Assembly: GCF_000208745.1 (NCBI RefSeq)
Contig: NC_030851.1
Location: 1,698,666-1,762,665 of the forward strand
Origin: Theobroma cacao
Taxonomy: Eukaryota; Streptophyta; Magnoliopsida; Malvales; Malvaceae
Direction of reading: 5' to 3'
DNA: 64,000 nt
Made by a program: the position numbers and the translations under genes. Below are positions 33,803 through 47,111 of the stretch, piece after piece; position 1 is the stretch's first letter; each line of letters begins with the position of its first letter. A model generated the notes under the pieces. The model ran no database searches, was not told the DNA's origin, and saw only the letters and a list, made by a program, of their open reading frames with translations.

Positions 33803-35643
33803 ATGGGTTCTACTCAACAGCAGCTGCGATGGTAAGATCCTAGTAAATATTTTTCCTTCTTGAAATGTTGGCTTCTATTATGAATTGGCCAAGAATTGTA
33901 TTAATGTTTAACATCGTCTGTTGTTTATTGCATGCCATTGCAGTCATGTTTTTCATTTTTTTTGCTAAATCTTGTGACCTTGAATCCTTTGTGTTGTCAC
34001 AGCAGCGGCAAGACAGAATATGCCAATGTCAATTGGGATGAACTTGGATTTGCTCTAACTAAAACAGATTACATGTACGTAATGAATTGCTCTAAAGACG
34101 AAGAAATCTTTTCCGAAGGAATCCTCACTCGTTTTGGAAACATCGAGCTGTGCCCTTCATCTGGAATATTGAACTATGGCCAGGTGAGCAGTACTGATCA
34201 CCAGCTAATCATGGAGCAAGTATAGCTAGCAACCAATGTTATCTGATGCTAAAATTTATGTGAAAAAAAAATGGCGCTATCAGGGATTATTCGAGGGACT
34301 GAAAGCGTATAGGAAGGAAGATGACGGAATTCTGCTGTTCCGGCCGGAAGAGAATGCCCTGAGGATGAAGATGGGTGCGGATAGAATGTGCATGCCATCG
34401 CCAACAGTTGAGCAATTCATAGATGCTGTTAAAAGGACTGTCCTGGCCAACAAGCGATGGGTGTGTATTAAACATGAGACTTGGCAGTACCATGCCAGGA
34501 AATGAATTCATGTTCTTGTTAAAGAATTTTTTTGTAGTAATCAAATTGGGAACATGTTTATATATATATACACACAGGTACCACCGCATGGGAGAGGGGC
34601 ACTGTATATCAGGCCACTGCTCATGGGAACTGGCCCAAATCTGGGAGTTAAGCCAGCATCCGAGTACACATTCTTAGCTTATGCTTCCCCCGTGGGCAAT
34701 TATCATAAGGTATGCTGCTGTCAGAAAATTATTCATCAGAATGAAAAGAAATCAGACGGCTTTGGAATCTGGGTGTTAATGTAATAATCTGGTTTTGCAG
34801 AGTCCTATGAACTTGGTCGTTGAAGACAAGGTCTGTCGTGCTGCTCCTGGTGGTACAGGAGGAGTCAAAGCTGTCACTAACTATTCACCAGTGAGAACTC
34901 GTTTTTCATGTAATATTTCAAAGTTTGCATGCGGCTTTCTGGACTATACTAATTGATTGCACATGCAGATCTACAAGACATTAGGTCAAGCAAAAGCCAG
35001 AGGATTCACTGATGTCTTGTTTCTTGATGCATTGACTGGAAGAAACATCGAGGAAGGTTCTGCATTCAACATCTTCGTTCTCAAGGTAACACTCATGAGT
35101 TTACAAAGAGGTATGATAAGTCAAAAAGACTCATGTTATGTATTCTTTTTCTGCAGGGAAATGTTATCTCTACTCCAACAGCACACGGGACTATTCTCCC
35201 AGGAATCACAAGAAAAAGCATCATCGAAATCGCATCAACTCTTGGTTACCAGGTAAACTGATCAGTCAGAAAATACTTCTAACAACGTTTGCCCCGATTT
35301 CATCATAACATTCCTAGGAACTCTGGTGTTCAGGTTGAGGAACGAGATGTTCCGATCGAGGAGGTATTCGATGCTGAAGAAGTCTTCTGCACAGGAACAG
35401 CTATGGTTCTCAAGTCTGTTGTAAGTATAACCTACCAGGGTAAAAGGTAAGAAAAAATCTTAGAACCATTTATAATCTGTCAATCATTATACATTGGCAG
35501 CATATGCTTATTGATCATATTAATGCAGGATTGAATACAAAATGGGAGAAGAACCAGTGGCTCAGAAATTGCATGCAACATTAACAGGAATTCAAACTGG
35601 TCTTATCGAGGACAAGATGGGATGGACAGTTGAGGTCGATTAG
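33803..35643 (+). CDS. BCAT: Branched-chain aminotransferase, copy 2 (intact, probably cytosolic)
   Basis: Nine GT-AG exons: 33803-33831, 34003-34183, 34284-34460, 34578-34709, 34801-34890, 34969-35085, 35157-35252, 35334-35446 and 35529-35643; 349 residues. Exons 3, 4, 6, 7, 8 and 9 are the same length as in copy 1, showing a tandem duplication. It catalyses the last step of Leu/Ile/Val synthesis or the first step of their breakdown. Motifs: [58 protein letters not shown] lysine ~196 in PGGTGGVKA, and FNIFVLKGNVISTP. The N-terminus [10 protein letters not shown] has no transit peptide, as in Arabidopsis cytosolic BCAT4/6-type enzymes. Exon 2 has a CAGCAG tandem acceptor, so isoforms differing by one Ser are possible. 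Confidence 0.94.
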
Positions 35644-35962
35644 CCTCCTTTGTTATGATATACCAAGAGCTTCATGATGTAAAACTACCTAAGGAGATTG
35701 AGCATTGACCCTCTTTCTTCTTTGGTTTCTTTTTCCTGAAATTCATCAATAAATAAAATTAACTCTTGCAAAAGGTGAAACAAATAATAACAAGTGCACC
35801 TGAATATTTGACTCTGGCAACAAGGCCATTGGTAACCAATTAGCTTAACTATAAACCCATCACCATAAATGAATCAAAATTAACAAATTGCTTCAGAAAC
35901 ACATAACATAAGCAATACAGTTTTGGTAAATAATTAAATAAAATAATGTTAGTAATAATACT
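35644..35962. other. Convergent 3' spacer
   Basis: 3' untranslated regions of BCAT copy 2 and the TBL gene; nothing else seen. Confidence 0.4.
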
Positions 35963-38648
35963 TCAGTTTCCAATTTTAAGACTGTTTAGATGTGTTACAA
36001 ATAGGTCATTCCATGTATCCGTAATTCCCGGTAAGCACCAATGCATGCAGTCATCATGTTTCTTTCCTCCGGCTGAGGATGGATGGGCATCTGCTCTGAA
36101 TTCACTCATACGGGTAATATCTAAGATGTGGAACTTAGACCCCTTGAGGGCCTTGAATAGGTGTTGATTTACAAGGCCTGCCTCTGCATTTGTCCCATTA
36201 TTCTTCAATGAGAAGAGTTCTTCCACCTAAGAAAAAAGATGAACTAATCAAACCCATTAACCTTGATCCAGAGTGGAAACAAAGCAAGAGTCGAAGTAGG
36301 TTTTTTTCTTTCCCTTAAAAAATGACTAAAGTAAATCAGTATATAATAAGATGTGAGTTTTATTTGAAAGGTATTATAAGATGCAAGTCGCCCGTTTAGA
36401 TTAACCAATTATAGTGTTCAATGAGTAATTAGCAGTGGTAGTAACTTAAAGAGACTCACTTGTTCAGGTAACAAAGGCTGTAACCGCTGACATGAGCCAC
36501 CTTGGTCCCAATCCCCTCCTTCAAAATGCCTTGGTGATTGTGTGCGAAACAATTTAATAGCACCTCGTTGCATGTTTTTCTCCACAAACTGTATCTGTCA
36601 ATAGACAAGAAAAAGAATTATGAGAGGGGAAACACACACCAGACAAAGAAAAAAATATTAATTAAAAAAAGATGCAGGCTGCATATCCAGCTTTCATTGA
36701 TTTCTGCTTCATAACATTGATGATATTCAAACAAAGGAGCATGTAGTTACTTTCAAAGTACTCCAAAATAATGATCAGAATGAAGGAAAAACAGTAGCTA
36801 TAATTCTGCCGAAGCAAGTGTTTTCCTACACAAAAATTGCACGCCTCTAAGAGAACATTATAAGGAATAGAAGCATTTAGACAGTTCAAGCTCTATTTAA
36901 GTTTGTGCAGGCAGCAGCGACTAATAACTTGTTAAAGCACCTATTTATTTTATTAGAAATTCTATTAAATACCATGTGCAATAACATACCATATGTTTTA
37001 AAACCTTATCCAAGCCAACATCAGGAGGTACTGGAGGGATCACAGGCAGACCCTTTTCAAAGAACAGCATGGGTGACTTGACAGGGTCAAATTTTGAAGG
37101 AGCCCACCACCTATTAAAAAAGACTCAAATTGGTAAATCTAATTCAGGAGATCTCCAATAACAAGATGGAAAAACATGGATTAGAATATCTAGAAATTGT
37201 TGCCAGGAACCAACATAAATATATAGCACATTCACGAAGCAAAACACATTTCACAGCCAGTGCCAAAAAGCTTTAATAAGTACGTATAACTTGACAAAAC
37301 CATATCCAACTTTGGCAATTTAACGTGTCATTTCAGATCCCATATGAGAAAGCCCTACAATGCTTCCACCATTGGTCGTTGTCATTTAACATGAAATTAG
37401 GATCTGAAAGCTAAGAACAACTTGCGTCTAACAAACAAGCACATAAACATATGCTACCATTGCATGCAAATAAAAAAGTTCAGCACCGAAAATCTCAAGA
37501 AATCATCAATAGTCTACAACATATCAAAAAGAAAAATGAAAACTACCAGTGTCCTGTGTTGAAGATTAGTATATCATGGAAGCTTGGAGCCTTTTCCCAC
37601 GTGCCTTCTGGAATATCAACATCAACTCTATAACCCTCTTTATATCCAAGAGCTTCCAACTTACCACCATTACCATTAGCTGACCACCTGCATTAAAAAA
37701 GCCAGAGCGAACTACTTTAACCGCGACCATGAACAATATCAGTCCACACCATGGAATGAAATGCAACCCACAAAAGACCTTTACTTATTTATAGTAATAA
37801 AAAGGGCTTAAATCAGCTTACCTACCATAACGTGCCAAAAGATTAGTTCGATGATATGCAATTGTAAGATTATACTGAAGAAAGGTAAAGCCGCGATCAG
37901 CTCCGGCCGCACGCCATTTCTTGACTCCACCCGACACACGTTTCAGAGTGCAAAACAAAGAAACAAACATGTTTCTGTTTAAGGAATCCCCAACAAACCC
38001 TGCACTGTTGGAAATTGGTAAGGCCTACTAATCAAGGCACAACATCCCAACATAAAATCGAACATAAATTAAAAATGTAATCTTTATTTTAGGGACACGA
38101 GTGAAAATTAACAGAACACTAACTGATTCGATTAACTTCAAAATTATACTAAAAAGCAATTGAATTTCGAATATCAGTCCAATGTTAGTATGAGGGAGAG
38201 AGAAAGAGAGGAGAGTACCAATGTTAGTATCCCTATAAGTATGAAGAAACTTGAGCGGATCGAACGGCGGGAGATCACAGTTACGAGGCTTCCATCGCCA
38301 CTTAAAGATATCTCGACCGTTAGATTTGTTGTTCATAATGCAATTCCATCCTTTAAATATCTCTTTGCAGCTGCTGTCGTACCTATCGAATCTGGCATCC
38401 GGGTCGTAGATCCACGACCCGTCGGAGTAATCGCACGAATACCCGTCCGACGCATCCGTGTCGGATCCAGTGGCATAGGCGTCGATGTTATTGGCGGCGG
38501 CGATGGGTTTAAATTGGAGGACTTGGGGATGAGTTGGAGAAGAGGAAATGGAGGCCTTTCTGGAAAGAGAGAGAAGTAAAAAGACTGAGACGAAGCAGAT
38601 GAGAGAGAGCAGAGGGAAGAGAGAAGAGAATTTCTTAGTTGCTGCCAT
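35963..38648 (-). CDS. TBL: Trichome birefringence-like protein (DUF231, wall polysaccharide O-acetyltransferase family)
   Basis: Six exons in transcript order: 38648-38219, 37999-37822, 37687-37547, 37110-36990, 36594-36460 and 36226-35963, all GT-AG and in phase; 422 residues. TBL proteins are Golgi enzymes that add O-acetyl groups to xylan, mannan, xyloglucan or pectin. A type II signal anchor lies at about residues 11-28. The TBL domain begins CDYSDGSWIYDPDARF and SSCKEIFKGWNC. The esterase-type GDS motif is in FVGDSLNRNMF (~145-155) and the second catalytic motif in DCMHWCLPGITDTWN (~394-408). GGDWDQGGSC is also typical. The sequence is reminiscent of the TBL12/13 branch; the substrate cannot be told from sequence. 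Confidence 0.95.
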
Positions 38649-39411
38649 GGCGGTTGCCGCTCACCGTTGTACACTACTTAAATGAGCTGAGCCTTCGCTG
38701 GTCTTTTATTATTTTTTTTTTCCTAATTCTCCTCAGGTTTTTGCCAATTATTTGGGCCAAAGCCCAAGGGCAAAATGGACTTGCTAAAAAGAAAGCCCGT
38801 TTAGCATTCACAAATTTTGTATATTATCAATTAATCATATGTTACAATTTCATTAATAAATAAATTAAAAAACTGAGAATTCTTGACTATTACATATTTA
38901 TAATACGATACTTTATGATTAAGTGATAATGTATAGATGCTATATGTCGACAATACATCAAAAGTAAACCCGAGATAAAAATTATAATTAAGTTTTTTGT
39001 AATGGCAAATATTAAAATGTATGCCTAGCATTAACAAAGAACTATAATCAAAGCTTTCTGAAAGGTATTTTAGGATTCACCAAGGATGATACATACAATT
39101 GCAAATACAAGATATATCGTGCTGAAACTACAAGAAACATCAACATCATTGGGAAACCAAAAAGCCCGGAAGACTAAAAAATGATACACAAACACAGAAG
39201 CCAATTCGAAGGAACTCACTTCCCTGTATGATACTTCGAGTGAAAGATCCATCGCTTGACAATTGGTACACAAAATAACAATCCAGGGTTCGTTAATCAA
39301 CACGATTTACCCTTTGGGTGAAAAAAAAAAGATGCCGTTGGAATGGTCTTCATAATCATCGATGAGCTTGACTTGAGTGGTGACCCTATGATGCTGCGAT
39401 TCTCAACGGTA
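38649..39411. other. Spacer between TBL promoter and CGR 3' end
   Basis: TBL upstream region at the left, then AT-rich sequence and the 3' end of the CGR gene. No other gene. Confidence 0.4.
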
Positions 39412-41839
39412 CTACTTTAAGTGGAAAACTTGACAAGCTGGCCTATATGACCTCTTGGTCGAAGCTTGTTCAAACTTCTTTGCAGCAGCTTCATTCTCTT
39501 CTAGTTTTGTCTGAACAAAATATTTTATCCACCAAGATGAACTTCGTAATTTTGCCTTCATAGAAAATAGCATTTCATAGTATCAGACCCTACTTCAAGT
39601 TAAAAATCCCAGAAATTTATGGTCTCATTTCCCAGGAAAAAGAATTCAAAGCACGAACAGCATAGCTAGACCCGTTATGTTTCTCTTCAAACAAATGCTA
39701 CAGCAAGTACTTAAGGTGATTCAAGTTGACCTTAGACTCCAATCCAAATGCAAGCTATGTGATGAATCTATCATAGTAGCATACATGCATGACAGCATAG
39801 AAATTTTTCTGAAACCACCATAAATATTACTCTCCTATTTAAGGCACCAAAAGCAAACTGATTAAGTTTGCAACTACTAAATTCAAAAGAAAATAATAAA
39901 TCCAAATATAATAAAGATATCCTTCAGATGATCTATAAATAATCAATCACTTACAGGACGACCAAATTTGGATAGCTCTGCAACTTTAGCTCTCTGCTGA
40001 CCTGGATAACCTGCTCATGGTATCAGATATCAGCAAGATAACTACAGAACCTGAATTATGTTCCAATGAAACAAAAATTTGCAGGCAAGAATGCATATTA
40101 TAAATACTTCAAAAAGTCAGGCGCCATTGATTTTGTGATATTGATTAATGTAGAAATTAGCAGAAATCTTGCTGAAGCTGACGGTGAACCCAGATAAGAT
40201 TTGATCGACAAAGCAGCTAAAGAAGCTCCAATTTCTTGTCAACTCAGAATTAGGTTTCAGCTTTCTTTGAATACATGCACACACATATACAAAAGATAAT
40301 ATTTTATTTCAAATGCATAAAACACAATGAGGAATTTACCAGAAAATATAATAACACCATCAGCTGATACCCTCACCAGTTCTGGAAGAGTTTTGTTAAG
40401 GTACCTAGGAGACAAGTAATCCAAGGCATCTGACACTATGACTAGGGAAAAGGATTTTGCACGGTAGGGAAGAGGAAACTTGATATCTGCCACTCGCACA
40501 ATGCCTTTCCGCACAAGACTTTTGCAATTGACATCAGCATCATCTAAGTCATATGGCTCCACACCCCAGGCCTGAGTATCCTCTTCTTTTAATAATTTGG
40601 AAACCACCGAACAAGTATCAGGGGCTACGTGCAATACTTTATTCATGCTGTCACCATAAGCCTTCTTTAGAACAGGTAGTGCCCTCAGAACTTCTAACGT
40701 GCATGAAGAACCACCTGCAAATACATCAAAGTATTCTACCAAATCAAAATCTGCAATATGGACTCCCTGGCTTCTTTCTTTTATGGGAATGGACACCCAA
40801 GGCAGAGAATCAATTGAACAGATGCAACATCGAATCCTCAAGAGTAAGATTACAACTTCACCCTAACAATTACAACTTTACAAGTGCTAATGAAAGAAAA
40901 TGGTATGTAACAGTAAATTATTCTAAAGAGTTCTAGAACTGCAGGTCATTGATACATATCCAAAATTTAGGAAAAGCGTTTAGGCAGGCATTATGAGTTT
41001 GACAATCCCATCTACAAATCATTTGTAATATAAAATTAGCAGAAGATTTCAAACTGGAAATATTTAGAAACGTTTTTAAAAGTAACTCTTACAAAACCCT
41101 CTCATAGACTGGGGCATCATAGACCAACAATCCATCATATCCAATATGCAAATTATTCAGAAGCTTGGAAACTAAAATAACAAGATATCATAAGCAGTTA
41201 CCTTCAGTTTTACTTAATGCCTTTTTTTCACGGATGGATCCATCTGCAACCAAAAAAATTGAAAAATTGTGAAAAAAAAAAACCATGTAACTATGAGTAA
41301 AGTTGGAAACGACAACAGATAATGGTTTTTTTATCTCAGTTAGCATGTCATAGAGATCATTTCATGAATCTTTGCTAATTCAACTATTGCCTCTGAGAAA
41401 GAAAAGTTTAACGAGGACAGGAAGAGACACAAACCTGAACCACTATGCAAATAGCCAATCAGAAGAATTGCACCCTGAAAGTTTCAAGGAGCAATTAGGT
41501 CATATTCTTGCATTCAAAGCACACTTTATAGTAATAATGTTCAGTGCAGAAAGCTAATAGATCGTGAAATATGGTGAATAAGTCAATATATTTGGCAGCA
41601 ATTGCAAGCTTTTGGATGCAAAGAATGCCATCTTGTAACAGAAGAACTCTAACACAAAGTGGCATGGATGAAGAAAAACACAAAAGATAAAAAAACAAGA
41701 TGGAAGTCGAAATTACCACAACCAAAAGCCCAATAGATAACAAACGTGATGAGCGTGTTTTAGACTGCACTGAGCCCACAAATGGGATGCTTCCACCATC
41801 AGCAAAGCGTCGAGCAGGATTTACGGGCCTCCTTGACAT
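39412..41839 (-). CDS. CGR2/CGR3: Golgi pectin methyltransferase, CGR2/CGR3 type
   Basis: Six coding exons in transcript order: 41839-41717, 41474-41435, 41243-41202, 40714-40340, 40010-39955 and 39555-39412; 259 residues, matching the family length. CGR2 and CGR3 (cotton Golgi-related) methylesterify homogalacturonan in the Golgi of Arabidopsis. Features: N-terminus MSRRPVNPARRFADGGSIPF, a transmembrane anchor at ~32-50, then the methyltransferase-like domain with VLKKAYGDSMNKVLHVAPDT, WGVEPYDLDDAD, VRVADIKFPLPYRAKSFSLV and SDALDYLSPRYLNKT, and the C-terminal PGQQRAKVAELSKFGRP and ACQVFHLK. The start is MSRRP because an acceptor CTTTTGCAG sits just upstream at about 41850. A leader exon ending TTTTCAG|GTAAAA near 42192 implies a 5' UTR intron. 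Confidence 0.94.
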
Positions 41840-42689
41840 GGTTACAAGACTGCAAAAGCATAGCAACTTTTTGTTAATGACATAAAGAACTAATCAAAGA
41901 ATCTTCAACCCGATGTAACTGCATTGGCTACATTATTGTTCCTAAAGCTGCATGATCATAATCATGATTTCCCACTTCCAATCAACAATCAATTAACGAT
42001 TAACCGCCATCGAATCCAATATTTTCTCATAATCTACCAAACCCAATTCTCCTTTTTCTCACTTAAAAGCCATGCTACAGCTAAAATTGGACCTAACATT
42101 CGTTAAAAAGAAAAAAAAAATGAAAGCTAACACTGTTGCATTCAAATTCAAGTAAAGTACAGTTTAAATAAATGAATACCCGAATTTTACCTGAAAACAA
42201 GGGGTTTGAAGAAGCGGAGTTGTTCTTTTATGGGGTTTTTCTTGGAACACCGATCCAGATCTGTATCTGGTCTTTACTCTTTTGAGTCTCTCAGTGAGAA
42301 ATTTGCTTACTAGCTTTGACTCTATTCGCCCTTTTTCTCAAAATTTTTCAATTAATAAAATAATACTATAAATAGTATTTATAAATAGTATTTAGTAACT
42401 GTTTTTTATTTTGACTTTTTCTTTCTTTTTTTGTATGATCAGAGTCGCCATTGATCTCACGATCTATTCCATTTGGCGTTGGAAGGGATAGAGAAGATTC
42501 CCTCCCCGAGACTCCGACATTGGTCAGCAGGCTTACCTGCGGACCCTGCTTACGTTAGCGCACATCTTTACATTTTTACATTTTTGCTATCTCCATTAAA
42601 ATTATAAATAATCTTTTAACTTTGGAAAATAATATATGCCAATGATAAATCTTTGATTTTATCCAACAAAGTCGTAAATCAATTTATAT
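41840..42689 (-). other. Leader and promoter of the CGR gene
   Basis: Contains the inferred 5' UTR intron (41850 to ~42190), a leader exon to about 42300 and upstream sequence with a GC-richer patch at 42440-42560. No separate coding gene. Confidence 0.4.
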
Positions 42690-43255
42690 AATAATTTTTT
42701 TAATTATCAACATATTAAAGATATATATTTTACCATGTGATTTATGTTTCTTCTAAACTTATAATTAAGGTTTAGTAATTAATGTTCAGAATTTAAAATT
42801 TAAAGTACAATATTCGTCATTTTTAGTTATCAATTTATTAACGAAATATATTTCACTATGTGATATATGCTTATTTTAAATATATAATTAAATTTTAATA
42901 TTTAAAATTTAAGCTTAAGATTTAAAGTACAATCTTCGTTATTTTTAATTATCAATAGATTATATATATATATGATTACGTGATATATGCTTCTACTAAA
43001 CATATAATTAGGGTTTAACATTTAATATTTAGGATTTAAAGTACGATGTTTATCATTTTTAATTGTCAATAGATTAAGAATATATATTTCACTTTGTGAT
43101 TATATATTTTTTTTAATCTTGTTATAAAGGTTTAAATTTTTAAGATTTAGAGTATGATGTTCGTCCGTTTTTAGTTGTTAACGGATTAAATATATATATA
43201 TATTTCATTGCGTGATTATATTATATGCTTCTTCTAAACTTTTAATTACAGATAT
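42690..43255. repeat. Minisatellite, about five units of 110-122 bp
   Basis: Landmarks TTTTTAATTATCAA-like and CAC/CATT...GTGATATATGCTTCT recur with the CGTCATTTTTAG step near 42815, 42937, 43051 and 43161. Units also share TATAATTA, GGTTTA and GATTTAAAGTA strings. Moderately diverged. Confidence 0.75.
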
Positions 43256-46200
43256 TGTAAAGGGAATGGCCATTTCTTTTCAATGTGTTGAAACCAAAGC
43301 CAACCTGCATCTACTCATACTATCCATCTACAAAAGAAAGTTACCCAAAATTGTATATACTCTACCATTTCATCTAAACTTGATTCATTGCATCAGTCAT
43401 GAAATTGCTTGGTCCCCCTTTTGATTATAAAATTGACTATACTTTCTTAAAGAAAAAGTGATCCTCCAAAGTACTTAAAAGCAAACTAACTTAAACATCG
43501 ATCATTCAATTGGCGGTGCCTAATAGTAATATCGTTATTTAATACGGTGGTCTTTGTTTATAAAAAAATTATTTATGATTTTTATTTGAACGTGCAATGT
43601 AATGCGATATGATGATTTCAATTAAATTTTTATTTTTTTGATTAAATAAACACTAAGATAGTTGGTTGATGTTTTCACTTTTTATATTAATGTCACGTCA
43701 ATATCATGTGAATATAAAATAATAAATATTATATTGATTAAAAATAATTAATTAATTATTAATCATAAAAATATATTTAAATAAAAATTAAAATATAAAT
43801 TTTTGATTAAAAATAAAAAATATAAAATTTTTAAATGGTTCAAAATAAATTTTAAACATATTTCATTTGTAAATATATATAAAATACTTATTAAGATGAA
43901 TTGGTCGATTTTTCGAATCAAGGATTGCGATCGATTTATCAAACTTTGCAAAATCAAAAGAAAATGGTGATGAAAGTCACTCCCCATTATTCACCCATCA
44001 GCAGGCAAATTTGAATCAAAAAGTTGGGAATGGTATCACCTTGAAAAACCAACATACATAATTTGACCCTACCGAACCCGAAAGGCAATGGCAATGCGGT
44101 TGTCGTTTGAAGATCATCCGATAGGGCTGGTGAACTGTGAATGGTGACAGGCTACCAAATTGATGTCATTTCGATTTGCTTTGTCTGACAAGACATCATA
44201 GTCTGTTTCTAAATCCTCTTTACTACGTATGGTTTCCATTTGGCAAGTCAAGAGTTGTCCATGCCATTGTCATACAATGGAATTATGTATTATTTTCCTT
44301 TTAAAATACATAAAAAATAATAAAATTATTATTATAATTATATCATCATATAATATCAATGTATTATTTATTATTTTTTATCACATAATATTATTATAAA
44401 AAATAAAAATATAACATAAATTACATCATTATGTAATATTAATATATTACATTATCATTCATTCATTATAATATGTCAATATGACACGTCAATATTATAT
44501 AATATAAAATAATAAATAATATTTTAATTTAAAATTAATAATTAATTATAAAAATTTATTTAGTTTAAATAAAAATATAAAGTTTTGTTTGATTTAAAAT
44601 AAAAAATAAAAAATATAAAAATTTAATTAAATGTAATAAAATTTTTAAATAATTTATAAATTTTTTTAAATATTATGTGTATAATAAATATCAGGATCAA
44701 TTGATAATATTCATCAAATCTATACTCTTTTACAAAATAATAGTAATTAAAAAAACTACTTAGGTTTTACCAAAACATATATATGGTCCCAAATCAAGGA
44801 TAGGTATTGAAATTATGCAGATAGATAATTAATTTGGTTTGACTTTACATATAAAGATGATTTGTCTGTTAATAATGATTAAGCAAAGAAAACGAAGGAT
44901 TTGAGCTGTCCTTCACTGATAAATTTTTTTATGTGGTGTCCTACCTAGCTCACCTGGGTTCTGCTTCGACCTCTTCTTAGCCCCAATTTCCATTAAAAAA
45001 TTAAAAGTGTAGGGTGAGCCGTGCACGCCATGTTGCATCCATGGGTTGGCACCCCCCAGCCCCAGGCCCCTGGCCACCTTCCGCCTCCCCTTGGTCCTCA
45101 CCCTTGGGAAGAAAGGTCCATTTGATAGTACTAGCAGTATCAGACTTGCAAGTTGCAACGTACAAGTAAGCTGGTTTGTCTTAACTGTAATTTTTCACGT
45201 TATGGATACACGTTGTCTGATTTTACACGCGAATTTAACTGAGTCAAATGGTTCGATCAATATTAAAATATAAACACGAAGAAAAAAACAATTTGAGTTT
45301 TGCAAAATCCTAGTAAATATTATGTCTAGACTAAATGACAAGGAGGTGTGTGCAAATCTCTATTTTTAATTCTTCATCTCATCAGAAACAAAAGGGTTTT
45401 GGACATATCTAACAAGACCTTACCGCTCTCACACTGTAAGAAACCTTTCGATTTCGTTTTAACGCATTTTTTTTTATTTTAAATTTTTACGACTTTGGAC
45501 TTATTTAATGGGGCCATACAAGTCTCACACTCCAAAAGACAACAAAAATTCATCACCATGGACCAAGTACATTGATAATCGATAATTAATGAAAAAAATT
45601 AAAAAATCGATTTATTTGATAAAATAAAATATTTTATTGATATTTTTTAATAATTAATAGTGGAAAATTTTACTAATTAAATTAAATTGTTATTTGTTTC
45701 AAAATTCTTAGCATTATGTTTTATTTAATTGTTGGTCATCAATGTGAGATTCTTGAGAAAATGAGATACACATGAATGTGGACCATGATCCATGAATTCG
45801 ACGCTAGTGACGTATGCTGATTTACACGATGTGACAGGGAAAACAATCAAACCACCCCTTTTTCTTGCATCACTGTCTATAAATAAATTATATAAATCTG
45901 TTAACTTTCTCTTAATATTTTCAAATTTTTTAAATAAAAATTATATATTAATTAATAAATTAAATATTTGAGTGTTTTAAATTTTATTAATTAGTAAAAA
46001 GATAAATATTTATGTCAATAAATTAATCCAAAATCTTAATTTTTATTTTTATTTTTTAGCTTAACTATTAAAATTTTTTTTAAATCTTTAATCTTAATAG
46101 AAAATTAAAAAATCAAACTCAATATTTATGATGTTTTCTATCCTTGTAACATATAACATGAGTTGACAAATGTGAAAATGTAATAATTAATATATTTATC

Positions 46201-47111
46201 TCATATCTCACATTAATTATCATGTGATTAAGTTATATGTTATGTGAATAAAGGTAATTTTTTAATTTATTATTATTATATAATATAAAATTTTATTATT
46301 TTTAATCAAATCAAGCAATATGTAATTAATTACTATTTAACAATTCTTTATATAAAATTTTAAACTAGTCATTGTATATGAAAAAAATCCACTGGACATG
46401 ATGTATAATAAATTTTTAATAAAAATCTTTAATCTTTAGAAAAATCAATCGATCAATCCTCGAATTTAATATTAATTAATATTTTATATTCATATGATAT
46501 ATAATATAATAATATAATATTTAATGTGTTTACTCAGTTATTACGTGACGATGTCATAATTTTTTTTATATAAAAAGTATAGGAAAAACTTTGCTTATTA
46601 TTATATGTAAGAAACCAACAACCGTTGCCTCCCTCGAGGATCGATCACAATCTTCATTAAATGTGTGAATAAATCAATCTCTTCTCTCTTAGAAGCGATA
46701 AACTCAAAAGTGACAACTGTATAGAACGGGAACCGCATATTATTTCTAATCCAGCCAGAAAAGCATAACCCAAGGGGCCACACGTCACTCTCTAACCGTA
46801 CCGAAAGTCCGAAACTCAAACCTTCTCCCTTTCACGCCAAATCGGCGGCTTGCTCAACTTTTTTCATTGTACCGGCAAATCTTATGCTATTTATCTCTCC
46901 TTTCTGTTAACAAAGCCACGAACTCCTTGGCATTCCCTCTATAACGCCAAGCTCTTACAGAAATTTTTTTTTTTGCTTCAGCAATGGCGGAGTTGTTCAG
47001 CTCTGTTTATCATTTCTCTAGCGAAACAAAGCCTTTGGTTTCTTTCTTTGGGGTTTGTTAGGTTGTGTTGCGAGAGAGAGGAGGGGGGAGGGGGAGAGGG
47101 AGAGAAATTGG
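43256..47111. other. Long gene-free AT-rich region
   Basis: 43640-43860 and 44400-44700 carry the dispersed AT-rich repeat seen also at 33200-33420. A GC-rich island at 45000-45120 breaks the AT-rich background but has no recognisable protein. The last ~250 bases are the CT-rich promoter and leader of the DUF21 gene. Confidence 0.45.

Noticed and set aside
45000..45160. GC-rich island as a possible RNA or protein gene
   Set aside because: No tRNA or snoRNA structure and no conserved protein frame could be made out.
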